A stretch of 60,125 nucleotides of DNA, from positions 1 to 60,125 of the forward strand of contig CAZSYU010000017.1 in the NCBI GenBank assembly GCA_964611345.1, given 5' to 3'. The notes beneath the pieces were generated by a model. It was given only the letters and a program-made list of their open reading frames with translations, did not search any database and had not been told where the DNA came from. The stretch is from JALZVT01 sp964611345. GTDB lineage: Bacteria; Pseudomonadota; Gammaproteobacteria; Pseudomonadales; Azotimanducaceae. A program made the translations under genes and the position numbers. This document shows, piece after piece, positions 44,854-53,044 of this stretch (position 1 is the first letter of the stretch; every line of letters begins with the position of its first letter).

Positions 44854-45870
44854 TTATTGTGCAGCGGTTTTGCCCGCACGATATTGTGCAAGCAGTTCCT
44901 TCACTTCACCATAAAGCTCTGCACCAAGCAGTCCTTCCTCGACCATCGCATCATTGGCCGCTTCGCCATAACGCATCCACTCCGCCGTTTCTTCGGCACT
45001 AGGTTTGGCAAACTCAATGCCCTGCTGCTTCAATACCGCCAATGCCTGTTCGTGATCGTTGCGGCTGGTGAAGTTCACCTGATCAACCGCCGCACCCAAA
45101 ACCTCTCGCACTATCAGCTGATCAGCTTCATTTACTTTTTTGAAATGTTTGTTGCTGACGGCCAGCATGCCGTAGATATACAGCAGCGGCAGATCAACCG
45201 CAGTCTCAAGCTGGGTGTGCCATTGCAGCGCAAGCGCTCCAATAGGTGGCACAGCTGCACCGTTGATAAGACCCGTTTGTAAACCAGCCAGCACATCGGT
45301 GATGGCCAACGGTACCGGAGTGATTCCAAAGGCTTCAACGGCTTGGGCAGCAGCTATGTCGCCGTCAGGAATCCACACCTTCTGAGTCCTTGCATGGGCA
45401 ACGCTTGTGCCCGGCTCTTTGCCCATCGCATACGCAAAGCCAACTTCCGCAAAACCAAACGCGGTAAATCCATTCTCCTCGAGGCCCGCAAGCACCGTGG
45501 CGTCGAGTTTCGATCTGACGTAGTCCACCTCGTCCAGGTCGCGGAACGTCATGGTCAGGTTAAACAGCTGAATGTCTTTGTAAAACGGAATGAGCGGCCC
45601 GGTAGTGAGCACTGCCCCGTGCAGCTGGCCAATGCGAATTTTGCGCATCACTGCCTTGTCGTCACCCATAACGCCACCGGGATAGAACTTAAGCTTCACT
45701 CGACCGTCGGTGCGCTCGGCGATTTCTTTGCCCGATTTGCGCAACACCTTCATCCAACCGGAGCCTTCGGGCGATACGGTGGCAATTTTTAGGGTTACGG
45801 CATGAGCTGCACCGCTAAGAAGCAGAGCGCTTGCCAGGAAAAAAGTTTTTGTAAGGTTAAAAATACTCAT
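44854..45870 (-). CDS. dctP: TRAP transporter substrate-binding protein (TatP-like)
   Basis: A 338-residue periplasmic DctP-family protein after a signal peptide (FFLASALLLSGAAHA). Recognised by LKIATVSPEGSGWMKVLRKSGKEIAERTDGRVKLKFYPGGVMGDDKAVMRKIRIGQLHG and the later FGFAEVGFAYAMG, GAAVPPIGALALQW segments. I start at ATG 45870, which overlaps the tatT stop by 14 bases; the frame upstream is not signal-like. With TatT it should form a TatT-TatP complex of the kind known in Treponema, thought to handle a hydrophobic ligand. The substrate is not readable from sequence. Confidence 0.93.
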   Translation of the reverse strand: MSIFNLTKTFFLASALLLSGAAHAVTLKIATVSPEGSGWMKVLRKSGKEIAERTDGRVKLKFYPGGVMGDDKAVMRKIRIGQLHGAVLTTGPLIPFYKDIQLFNLTMTFRDLDEVDYVRSKLDATVLAGLEENGFTAFGFAEVGFAYAMGKEPGTSVAHARTQKVWIPDGDIAAAQAVEAFGITPVPLAITDVLAGLQTGLINGAAVPPIGALALQWHTQLETAVDLPLLYIYGMLAVSNKHFKKVNEADQLIVREVLGAAVDQVNFTSRNDHEQALAVLKQQGIEFAKPSAEETAEWMRYGEAANDAMVEEGLLGAELYGEVKELLAQYRAGKTAAQ

Positions 45871-46768
45871 CGGCTGATTCGAGTAGCGCACTCGCCTGTT
45901 CCTTTGCAATCAAATTGATCAAGGTAAGCCCATCGACCTGGGCTTCCGCAGTCATCACGTCATTTAACAGCGCATCATGCAATTCCCGGTCGAACACCAA
46001 CCGGGCGTACTGCTGCGCAAAAAATACTTTGGCGGGCAAAAATTTGCCTTCGGCCAACTCGATGGCGCGTTCAAAGTGGGCCCGGCCTACCTCAGGTTTG
46101 CCACCCATCGCCGGGGGTAGCAGGGTTTCGAACACCCCTAGATAGAGCTCAGGGCCGCCGTATTCATAAGCAGGATTAAGCTCTGCCACTTTGGCCATCA
46201 ACAATTTAACTTTGCCCAGATCTGCAATGGCACTCCAGTCGTCCGAGTTCGCCTGCATCCAGCCAGCCCACGCGGTACCCAGGCCATAGGCCAGGGGGAC
46301 ATCTTTGTCGTCCAGGCCACTGACCCACTCTGCAAAGTCCTTGTATTCGCGCTCGCGCAGATCGCAGGCATCTTGCAAGCCCTTGCAACCCGCGAGCTGC
46401 GCAAGGTCAAAGGCTTTTTTGGCAAACAACTTGGACCGATCGGGATCCGTCACGAAGGCGGTTGCGTAGGAAGAATTGAGGGTAGCGGCTGTGGCGAGCA
46501 GATCAGGGTCTTGCGGGTCAGAGCCCAACAGACTGTCGAGCACCAACAACAATGTGGGCGCGCCATCACGAACCAAAATGGGATCTTCGCTGTTTAGCAC
46601 CGTCGCTGACAGATCGTCGGCGAACCCTTGAGTTGCGTTACTAACGAGGCTCGCGCAGCCAGACAGGGCCCCAAGCACAACGCCCCATAACGCAGATGTG
46701 GCAAGCGCGGAGGCGCATCGCGGCAAACCACTCAAACGTAAAAGACCTGTAAACCTGCTTGCAGTCAC
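45857..46768 (-). CDS. TRAP-associated TatT lipoprotein
   Basis: A 303-residue protein whose lipobox (ALSGC, Cys38) makes it a lipoprotein, followed by a helical repeat domain. The pattern ADDLSATVLNSEDPILVRDGAPTLLLVLDSLL, TAATLNSSYATAFV, AKKAFDLA and PELYLGVFETLLPP matches the TAtT component of TPAT transporters (Tp0956 of Treponema pallidum), a trimer with a hydrophobic pore that docks the substrate-binding protein. Start GTG at 46768. It is first of the seven-gene operon with DctP, DctQ, DctM, MlaC, MlaA and the RND pump. Confidence 0.9.
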   Translation of the reverse strand: MTASRFTGLLRLSGLPRCASALATSALWGVVLGALSGCASLVSNATQGFADDLSATVLNSEDPILVRDGAPTLLLVLDSLLGSDPQDPDLLATAATLNSSYATAFVTDPDRSKLFAKKAFDLAQLAGCKGLQDACDLREREYKDFAEWVSGLDDKDVPLAYGLGTAWAGWMQANSDDWSAIADLGKVKLLMAKVAELNPAYEYGGPELYLGVFETLLPPAMGGKPEVGRAHFERAIELAEGKFLPAKVFFAQQYARLVFDRELHDALLNDVMTAEAQVDGLTLINLIAKEQASALLESADEYF

Positions 46769-46898
46769 CTGTTTATCTACCTGTACCGACCCTGAAGCCA
46801 GTTTTCGAATATCGCGCCCAAAGTATCGCCTGCACGCAGTGAACCCTGCATGAATGGACGTCCATAACCGGCAACCCCACGAGAGGCTTGCCCTTGTG

Positions 46899-47621
46899 TT
46901 AGCCGGCCGTCAGGGCAGTTACGGATGCAAACACGTCTGCAAACTCAGGTCGCGAGCGATAGCCTGGCTCGGCGAACTTGGCCAGCACTTCACCGTCCGG
47001 ACTAATCAACACCATCCCCGGATAAGGAATGCCGTAAAACCGCGAGTCAGCTTCGTAGTCCACATTGCGGATACCAAACGCGTTGATGTGTTCGCTGTTG
47101 TTGTCGCGCAACAACGGAAACGCAAGATCTTCCTCGGCCACAAAACCGCCGAGAATCTCCTGTGAGTCGTAGGTCATACCGGCAACCTGCACGCCCAAAC
47201 TTTCAAATTTACTCTGCCATTCTCCCAGTTGCACGAACTGGCGTTTGCAGAAGGGTCACCAATCGGCGGAGCGGCTAAACACCAGCAACAGGCCTTTGGA
47301 ACCACTCAGCGACGCCAGATTCTGCGCCGCCCCCGTGTGATCGCTCGCCGCCAGCAGTGGAATTTTCGAACCCACCGCAGGACCCCACGCAGAGGCAAAA
47401 TCGCCGCCGGCATCTGGTACAGCGGCCACGGCTGGCGCAACCGCCTGTTTAACGCCGGCAGACGCCTCGCTAGCTGCACTTTTCGCACTATTGGCTGCAC
47501 TGTTGGCCGCACTGTCAGCGCCCGCGGAACTGGCTCTTGAACCAGCATCAGAACAGCCACTGACAATGCCACCAAGTAGCGAACTAACCAGCCCTAGGGC
47601 TAGTAGCGGATGTCGAGTCAT
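46899..47621 (-). CDS. Peroxiredoxin-like lipoprotein, probable selenoprotein
   Basis: Read through a single in-frame TGA (47256-47258), the frame encodes 240 residues. A signal with lipobox IVSGC (Cys23), an Ala/Ser-rich linker (25-68) and an AhpC/TSA (peroxiredoxin-like) domain follow. The TGA is codon 122, in FSRSADW-U-PFCKRQF: the Cys of the usual DWCPFC motif is replaced by the putative Sec, giving UxxC with Cys125. Frame, length and homology continue on both sides, including YGIPYPGMVLISPDGEVLAKF after it. ATG at 47621 has GGGAGAG before it. A hairpin follows the TGA at the right distance. Such Prx-like UxxC selenoproteins are known from marine metagenomes. A cysteine-codon mutation or sequencing error is the alternative. 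Confidence 0.8.
47225..47241 (-). promoter_or_regulatory. Candidate bacterial SECIS hairpin
   Basis: On the mRNA a perfect six-base stem CCAGTT/AACTGG closes the loop CGTGC, inside the coding frame. The loop begins 21 bases after the TGA at 47256. This fits the general bacterial SECIS rule (short stem-loop 16-37 bases past UGA, a G within the first two loop bases), which allows SelB to insert selenocysteine. Confidence 0.65.
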
Positions 47622-47668
47622 AGTCTCTCCCAGAGATGAACCACTTAAACAGCCTCTATAATAGCAGT

Positions 47669-48933
47669 TTAGGTAGTTTCAGACCCAATCAGGGCCCGAA
47701 AGTTCGACTTGCTGATGCCATAGACGCCTGGCAACGACGCCAGACAGAGCGCCGACCGCTCCCGCAGATACTCCGTCAGAGACTCCACCAGACGCGGCCA
47801 CACGGAGCGGGCTCGCTTGCGGCGCTTGGCACCTGCCGCTCCACCCAGCACCTTCCACAGCGCCAGAACATGCTGGGTGTCCAGTAATAGGGCTTCAAGC
47901 TGGCGGGCCTGCGCGTGCAGTCTTGCGGCCTCAGTGCCGTTCTCTGCCTCGGACTCTGCCTCGGACTCTGCCTCGGACTCTGCCTCGGAAAAGGGCAAGA
48001 AGGCGAGCNNNNNNNNNNNNNNNNNNNNNNNNNNNNNNNNNNNNNNNNNNNNNNNNNNNNNNNNNNNNNNNNNNNNNNNNNNNNNNNNNNNNNNNNNNNN
48101 NNNNNNNNCTCTGCCTCGGACTCTGCCTCGGACTCTGCCTCGGAAAAGGGCAAGAAGGCGAGCTGTCCCGTTAGGGAGCGATGCCAGCGCAGCAACTCCG
48201 CCAGTTCTCTGTCCTTGAGAATATCGCCATCAGAGTAGGTATGCGCACGCAGCATGGCGCGTCCCCGTTTCCTGGCCTGGGCAAAGGTATCGAACACGCC
48301 ACGATCAACCAACAATCGGTTGGCCAAATCAGAGGTGTCCGCAATCCGCCAGGCGGCAGCCTCGTTTTGCAACACGGCAATACAGCCCTGAGCTTGCCGG
48401 GAACAGCCCTGAGCTTGCCCGGAATAGACCTGAGCTTGCCCCGCAACGGTAGGCTCTGAACCGGCGCCGCTCGCTCCGGGCGCGCCAGGCGCGAATAGGG
48501 AACGCGCAAATTTAGCTTCAAGCCCCTGCAACCGGGTCTCATCACAGGCCACCAAATGGCCGCGAACCGCGCTTAACAGGCGCCCGTCTGATCCCGCCAA
48601 CAACGCGTGCGGTAACACACCAATCAGTTGCCGGGCGGTGGCTACGTAGTCCTGGGTAGCGCCGAAGGATCTGCGCAGCGCAGCCAACCGCTTATCTCGC
48701 GCGGCGATCTCCGCGTAGGTGCAGATCGGTGCCGCAAGATCACCACAGGCCATGATGCGAGCCAGTTCTTCATCCAGGCCCTGCGCCCCATTCAATCGCA
48801 CAAGGGCTCGCACCAGCGAATCTGACCCAGCCGACCGACCGCTCGCCTGCAGCTCGGTAAAGAGACCCACCCCACGAATGCAGGCCCGCAGCGCTTCGGC
48901 GATCATAATTTGAGCGAGGGCGGATGACCGCAT
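47669..48933 (-). CDS. Unrecognised repeat-containing protein, split by a scaffold gap
   Basis: Two halves in different frames (47669-47998 and 48109-48933) flank 100 Ns. The 55 bases on each side of the Ns are identical, so removing the Ns and one copy joins them into a single frame of 369 codons. The protein is mostly helical, with the heptad-length repeat GQAQGCS (three units, from 48382-48444), an acidic SEAE repeat in the middle and a basic stretch (AKRRKRARSVWPR) near the C-terminus. I do not recognise the family. It starts at ATG 48933, divergent from a crotonase-fold gene. Annotating a frameshifted pseudogene here would be wrong. Confidence 0.6.
47942..47989 (-). repeat. 12-bp tandem repeat (SEAE-coding), left side of gap
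   Basis: Four exact units of CTCTGCCTCGGA, read on the minus strand as Ser-Glu-Ala-Glu. Three more units lie at 48109-48144 across the N gap. The repeat probably caused the assembly break. Confidence 0.9.
48009..48108. other. 100-N scaffold gap, probably artefactual
   Basis: Exactly 100 Ns. The last 55 bases before (47954-48008) and the first 55 bases after (48109-48163) are identical, so the two contigs most likely overlap and no sequence is missing. Confidence 0.9.
48109..48144 (-). repeat. 12-bp tandem repeat (SEAE-coding), right side of gap
   Basis: Three exact units of CTCTGCCTCGGA, identical to part of the repeat on the other side of the gap; probably the same genomic copy. Confidence 0.85.
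48382..48444 (-). repeat. 21-bp tandem repeat, three units
   Basis: Three consecutive 21-base units (48382-48402, 48403-48423, 48424-48444) sharing CCTGAGCTTGCC, in frame and coding for a Gln-Ala-Gln-rich heptad (QAQ) in the unrecognised protein. The third unit is slightly diverged. Confidence 0.85.
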
Positions 48934-49048
48934 AGAGAATCTCGGTTAATAAGGCATACAGTTTGACATAATTTGCGGCTGCGCCAAGGTGCATGAGCAC
49001 CATCAACCGCCCTCCGGGGCTACAATCACCCAAAAGAGACGAGCGAGC

Positions 49049-49876
49049 ATGACCACAGACTCAAACACCGCCGCCAACCAGAAAATCGAAGTAATCAAGG
49101 TCGAGCACAAGGGGTCCGTGGCCATTGTCACCATGAATCGTCCAGAGCATCTAAACGCCCTGTCAGCAGAACTGCGCGCAAGTTTTGCCCAGACCTTTGA
49201 CCGCCTTGCCGCCGACTCCAGTTGCGAAGTGATTGTGTTAACCGGCGCCGGCCGCGCCTTTACCGCCGGTCTCGATCTAAAAGAGCTGGGTGGTGAAAAA
49301 GCAGCGAGCAGCGCAGCGCAAGCAGCTATGGCGGAGCGTGATCTGGCCGAGGCCATGTCTGCCACACCACAGCCCATCATCGGTGCGGTAAATGGTTTTG
49401 CGATTACTGGTGGATTCGAAATCGCACTGCTGTGTGATTTTTTAATCGCCAGTGAGAACGCCAGTTTTGCCGATACTCATGCCCGCGTCGGCGTGGTTCC
49501 GGGCTGGGGCTTGTCGCAACGTCTACCCCGACTCATTGGCATCAACCGGGCAAAAGAAATCAGCCTGACCGGTAACTTTGTCAGTGCCCAGCAGGCACTC
49601 GAATGGGGTCTGGTGAACCGAGTGGTGCCAAGCGCAGAACTGCTGCCTACCTGCGAAGCACTCGCCCTCGACATTACCACCACCGACCCGGCCACCCGCA
49701 GTGAGGTACTGCGCGTCATTGACGAGGGTTGGCACACCACGCTAACAGAAGGCCTGCAGCTTGAGCTCAAGGCCACTAAAGCCCACGACCGCAAACATCG
49801 CAGCGCTAGCAAAGTTGCGCAGCGCCGCAAAGCCATCCAAGAACGCGGGAGAGAACGTGGGCGCGGCTTCGCTTAG
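49049..49876 (+). CDS. Enoyl-CoA hydratase family protein
   Basis: A 275-residue crotonase-fold enzyme. CoA-site GRAFTAGLDLKELG and oxyanion-hole segment VNGFAITGGFEIALLCD (first catalytic Glu kept as GGFE) are present; the second motif reads ADTHARVGVVPGWGLSQRLPRLIG, without the second Glu. The C-terminus is very basic (RKAIQERGRERGRGFA). I start at ATG 49049, because the frame to the GTG at 48989 adds a non-family stretch. It converges with glucokinase 28 bases away. Probably a side reaction of acyl-CoA catabolism. Confidence 0.9.
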   Translation: MTTDSNTAANQKIEVIKVEHKGSVAIVTMNRPEHLNALSAELRASFAQTFDRLAADSSCEVIVLTGAGRAFTAGLDLKELGGEKAASSAAQAAMAERDLAEAMSATPQPIIGAVNGFAITGGFEIALLCDFLIASENASFADTHARVGVVPGWGLSQRLPRLIGINRAKEISLTGNFVSAQQALEWGLVNRVVPSAELLPTCEALALDITTTDPATRSEVLRVIDEGWHTTLTEGLQLELKATKAHDRKHRSASKVAQRRKAIQERGRERGRGFA

Positions 49877-49904
49877 GCGCAGTGTGCGCGCCTAACAGCG
49901 AGTG

Positions 49905-50963
49905 CTAACCCATCGCGGCAAGCCGTTGGGCCTGCCGGGTGGCACCAAGCAGCCCAGGGTCGGACTCGTCGACCAGAAACGTGGGAATTTGCTGGTTAAA
50001 GTGGCTCAGCGGGCCCCGGTCTTCAAAGCGCGCACGAAACTCGCTGGCCAGAAAAAACTCCCGAATGCGTGGCAATATGCCGCCCGCCAAATACACGCCG
50101 CCGCGCGCGCCGATAGCAAGTGCAAAGTTGCCTGCTGCTGTTCCCAACATGCCACAAAACATCGACAGGCATTGATGACACAGCGGATCGCCTGTCTGGG
50201 CATCTGCGGTGATCGCTGCTGCGCTCGCATGGACAGGTTTAGTCCCCCACAGAGAACACACAGCGACGTAGAGATTAACCAACCCGGGGCCGCTCACCAG
50301 CGATTCGATGCGTACGGTACCAAGCTCTGGCCGCAACAACGCAAGCACCTCCTGTTCAAGCTCGTTAACCGGTGCAAAATCGGCGTTACCGCCTTCAGAG
50401 GCATAAACCTCGTAGTCGGTGCGCTCAAGGGCAGGTATTAGGTACGCCATGCCCAACCCCGTGCCGGCACCAAGCACAGCACACACACCAGAGTTTGTTG
50501 TCTCTCGCTGACCTTTGTGCCCCTGCCAGCGACCAACCGGCGTGACGGCGGTGGTCGGCCCGATGGCGCAGGCCACCGCCACAAAGTCGTTGAGCAGCAA
50601 AAAATCAGCACCAAACTGCTGACGTAACTCTGTGGCATCGAAGTGCTGGCCACCATTGGTTAACGCACCCTTGCGATCTAGCAGCGTGTCCTGACCAACC
50701 GGGCCTGCAAGGGCAAGCACACACAGCAGCGGTTCACGTCCAAAGTCGGCCAACGCCTGGGCAACAAGCCCGGCACCCGACGAAAAGTCGGTGGTGACGT
50801 AGTCTCTTCTGGCCAGTTCTGCCGCTGGCACATGCTCGGCGCTCAGCACGGCACTATCCGCCCCAGGCGCTTTGTGCTCAACAAGAGCAAAGCGCGCGTT
50901 GGTGCCACCAATATCAGCCACCAGCAACACATCCGGCATAGACTCAGTGCTGTTAATATCCAT
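49905..50963 (-). CDS. glk: Glucokinase
   Basis: ATP-dependent glucokinase of the proteobacterial Glk family (352 residues from the ATG at 50963; later ATG at 50939 possible). It has the phosphate-1 motif LVADIGGTNARFALV, the glucose-binding NDFVAVACAIG region (LLLNDF), LGAGTGLGMAYLIP and SEGGNADFAPVNELE. It converts glucose to glucose-6-phosphate, which could feed into the glycogen pathway of the same window, though the genes are far apart. Divergent from an LLM oxidoreductase 29 bases away. Confidence 0.93.
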   Translation of the reverse strand: MDINSTESMPDVLLVADIGGTNARFALVEHKAPGADSAVLSAEHVPAAELARRDYVTTDFSSGAGLVAQALADFGREPLLCVLALAGPVGQDTLLDRKGALTNGGQHFDATELRQQFGADFLLLNDFVAVACAIGPTTAVTPVGRWQGHKGQRETTNSGVCAVLGAGTGLGMAYLIPALERTDYEVYASEGGNADFAPVNELEQEVLALLRPELGTVRIESLVSGPGLVNLYVAVCSLWGTKPVHASAAAITADAQTGDPLCHQCLSMFCGMLGTAAGNFALAIGARGGVYLAGGILPRIREFFLASEFRARFEDRGPLSHFNQQIPTFLVDESDPGLLGATRQAQRLAAMG

Positions 50964-50992
50964 TCTTCCAGACAAATTTCTCAGGAGAGACT

Positions 50993-51922
50993 ATGACAGT
51001 CGGCGCAGGAATTGGTATAGCCAACTTCACCTTTGACGACGCCGACGGCTTCTGGGAATGGGTTGCGCTGTGCGACAACGGCGGCATCGACTCTATTTGG
51101 CAAAGCGACCGGCTGGTCTCCGCCGACCCCTATCTTGAATGCATGACTGTCATGGCCGCGCTCGCCGGTGCTACCGAGAATCTGAAGTTTGGCATGAACG
51201 TCGCAAGCCTTGGTTGGCGCGACCCGGTACTCATGGCCAAAACCTGCGCCACCATCGACTACCTGAGCAACGGCCGCTTGCTGCCCGCTTTTGGTGTTGG
51301 CAGCGCTCGCTCGCGCGATTTCGTCGGTACGGGCAAACCCACAAAGGGTCGTGGCAAACGTACCGACGAAGCAATTCAAATCATGGCCGAACTATGGCGT
51401 AGTGGCGAGTCGAACTTTAGTGGCGATTACTACCAGTTGGACGATGTGAAGATCGCCCCGCTGCCCGTGCAAAAGCGCTTGCCACTGTGGCTGGGCGGCT
51501 CATCCAAGGCGGCGATCGAACGCACGGCGCGCTGGAGCACCGGCTGGCAGGCCGGCATTGAATCGCCAGAAGAGATTGCGCCGGTAGTCACCGCCATCAA
51601 AACCCGCGCCACGCAACTTGAGCGCCATATCGACGAAGATCACTTCGGCGCCGGTTTCGCCTTTCGCTTTGGCGAGGCAGACCATCCGGCGGTGAGCGGC
51701 TATCGCAAACTGCTCAGCGAACGGCTGGGCAAAGACCCCGATGGTTTTATCGCCACCGGCGATGAGACCGACATGATGGCGCTCATCGAAAAATTCCACG
51801 CTGCGGGCGCGCACAAATTTGTGTTGCGCCCTATGGCAACTAATACCAGCGACATGCTGCAGCAGACGCGCCTGATGGTCGAGAAACTGCTGCCACTGGT
51901 AAGCACTCTCAACAACCAGTGA
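50993..51922 (+). CDS. Luciferase-like (LLM) flavin/F420-dependent oxidoreductase
   Basis: A 309-residue bacterial luciferase-fold (TIM-barrel) enzyme. The N-terminal GIGIANFTFDDADGFWEWVALCDNGGIDSIWQSDRLV, the LKFGMNVASLGWRDPVLMAKTCATIDYLSNGRLLPAFGVGS and the LPLWLGGSSKAAIERTARWSTGWQAG segments are typical of LLM-class proteins. Ribosome site AGGAG lies before the ATG. The nearby F420 operon makes F420 the likely cofactor rather than FMN. Convergent with a second LLM gene, 37 bases apart. Confidence 0.88.
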   Translation: MTVGAGIGIANFTFDDADGFWEWVALCDNGGIDSIWQSDRLVSADPYLECMTVMAALAGATENLKFGMNVASLGWRDPVLMAKTCATIDYLSNGRLLPAFGVGSARSRDFVGTGKPTKGRGKRTDEAIQIMAELWRSGESNFSGDYYQLDDVKIAPLPVQKRLPLWLGGSSKAAIERTARWSTGWQAGIESPEEIAPVVTAIKTRATQLERHIDEDHFGAGFAFRFGEADHPAVSGYRKLLSERLGKDPDGFIATGDETDMMALIEKFHAAGAHKFVLRPMATNTSDMLQQTRLMVEKLLPLVSTLNNQ

Positions 51923-51959
51923 ACTACAACCAGTGAACGGGGCCTAAGGGTTGTGGGCG

Positions 51960-52874
51960 CTAGCCTTTCAGGCTCGCGAGAAAATCGAGCGTCCTATCGC
52001 GCGCGCCCGGTTCGACATCAATAACAGCGGCGTTGAATTCGGTCACGCCAATGTCCCGCAAGCGATCCATCTGTCCGCGCAGATGATTTTCATCACCCAC
52101 TAACGCGATGTCAGCGGGACCGGCGACACCTTCCCGATCCAGCATGGCCCGATAGCTTGGCAGCTGACCGTAAATAGTTAAGGTCTCGGCAATCTGCGCT
52201 TTGGCTTCATCCACTTTGGTAGTGAGCGCCATCGGGTAACCACCGACAACCGTTGGCTGCGGTTTGCCTGCCCCATCAGCCGCCGCCGTCAGGGTTTTCA
52301 CAATGTGATCTTCCATAGTGCGCGGCCCTACCATCCAGGTGGTGGTGCCATCGGTATGTTCACCTGCAATCTTCAACATCACCGGCCCAAGTGCCGCGAT
52401 AACCAGCGGTACACGTTCAGCGCCCGGGACATCAATAGCCACGCCGTGTACGTTGTATTCCTCACCTTCGAAGTTGGCGGTTTCACCATTGAGCAATGGC
52501 ACTAACACACTTAGGTATTCCCGCATGTGTCGCGCCGGTTTCGCATACGACATGCCGAGCATGTTTTCGATAACAACCTGATGCGACAAACCAATGCCCA
52601 GCGTAAAGCGGTTGCGCGTTGCCGCCGCCGCTGTGAGCGTTTGTTGCGCAATTGCCGTTGGATGGCGCGGGTAGGTTGGGGTTACTGCAGTACCCAAACG
52701 AATGTTCTGCGACTCACGCCCGGCAATCGACAGCGCCGATATCGCATCAAAGCCAAAAATATTAGCCATCCACGCGGTATCAAAACCACGTGCATCAAGA
52801 TCTTTAACGTTGTCGACAACGTCATCCAAAGTCATCGACGTGCCGTCAGCACCAATCATCACTCCAATTTGCAT
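51960..52874 (-). CDS. LLM-class F420-dependent oxidoreductase
   Basis: A 304-residue luciferase-fold protein. It begins QIGVMIGADGTSMTLDDVVDNVKDLDARGFDTAWMANIFGFDA and has the YPRHPTAIAQQTLTAAAATRNRFTLGIGLSHQ segment of the MSMEG_4879-type F420 family. Start at ATG 52874 with GGGGTAGAG before it. It is divergent from the F420 operon across about 170 bases, so it may share regulation with it. The substrate is unknown. Confidence 0.9.
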   Translation of the reverse strand: MQIGVMIGADGTSMTLDDVVDNVKDLDARGFDTAWMANIFGFDAISALSIAGRESQNIRLGTAVTPTYPRHPTAIAQQTLTAAAATRNRFTLGIGLSHQVVIENMLGMSYAKPARHMREYLSVLVPLLNGETANFEGEEYNVHGVAIDVPGAERVPLVIAALGPVMLKIAGEHTDGTTTWMVGPRTMEDHIVKTLTAAADGAGKPQPTVVGGYPMALTTKVDEAKAQIAETLTIYGQLPSYRAMLDREGVAGPADIALVGDENHLRGQMDRLRDIGVTEFNAAVIDVEPGARDRTLDFLASLKG

Positions 52875-52942
52875 CGCTCTACCCCAGAACACTAAAACCC
52901 CATACTAGCGAATACCCAACAAAACTTTCACAGTCCTTTCAC

Positions 52943-52966
52943 TTCTAAAACGTCTTCTAAAACGTC
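52943..52966. repeat. 12-bp direct repeat upstream of the F420 operon
   Basis: Two head-to-tail copies of TTCTAAAACGTC, about 80 bases before npdG and 70 bases before the divergent LLM gene. Possible regulator-binding site; no regulator is identified. Confidence 0.6.
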
Positions 52967-53044
52967 TATAGAACGCGGGGTTCTCTATTGCCCCCCTCAC
53001 CGGCATACTTAACGGCTATCTAAATGAAGTGACGGAAACAACCC

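Noticed and set aside
47256..47258. TGA read as a nonsense mutation splitting the redox gene into two pseudogene pieces
   Set aside because: The stop falls exactly on the catalytic Cys codon, the frame is otherwise intact, and a SECIS-like hairpin follows; recoding explains this better.
47942..48444. Tandem repeats taken as a CRISPR array
   Set aside because: Units are 12 and 21 bases with no spacers and are in frame within a coding sequence.
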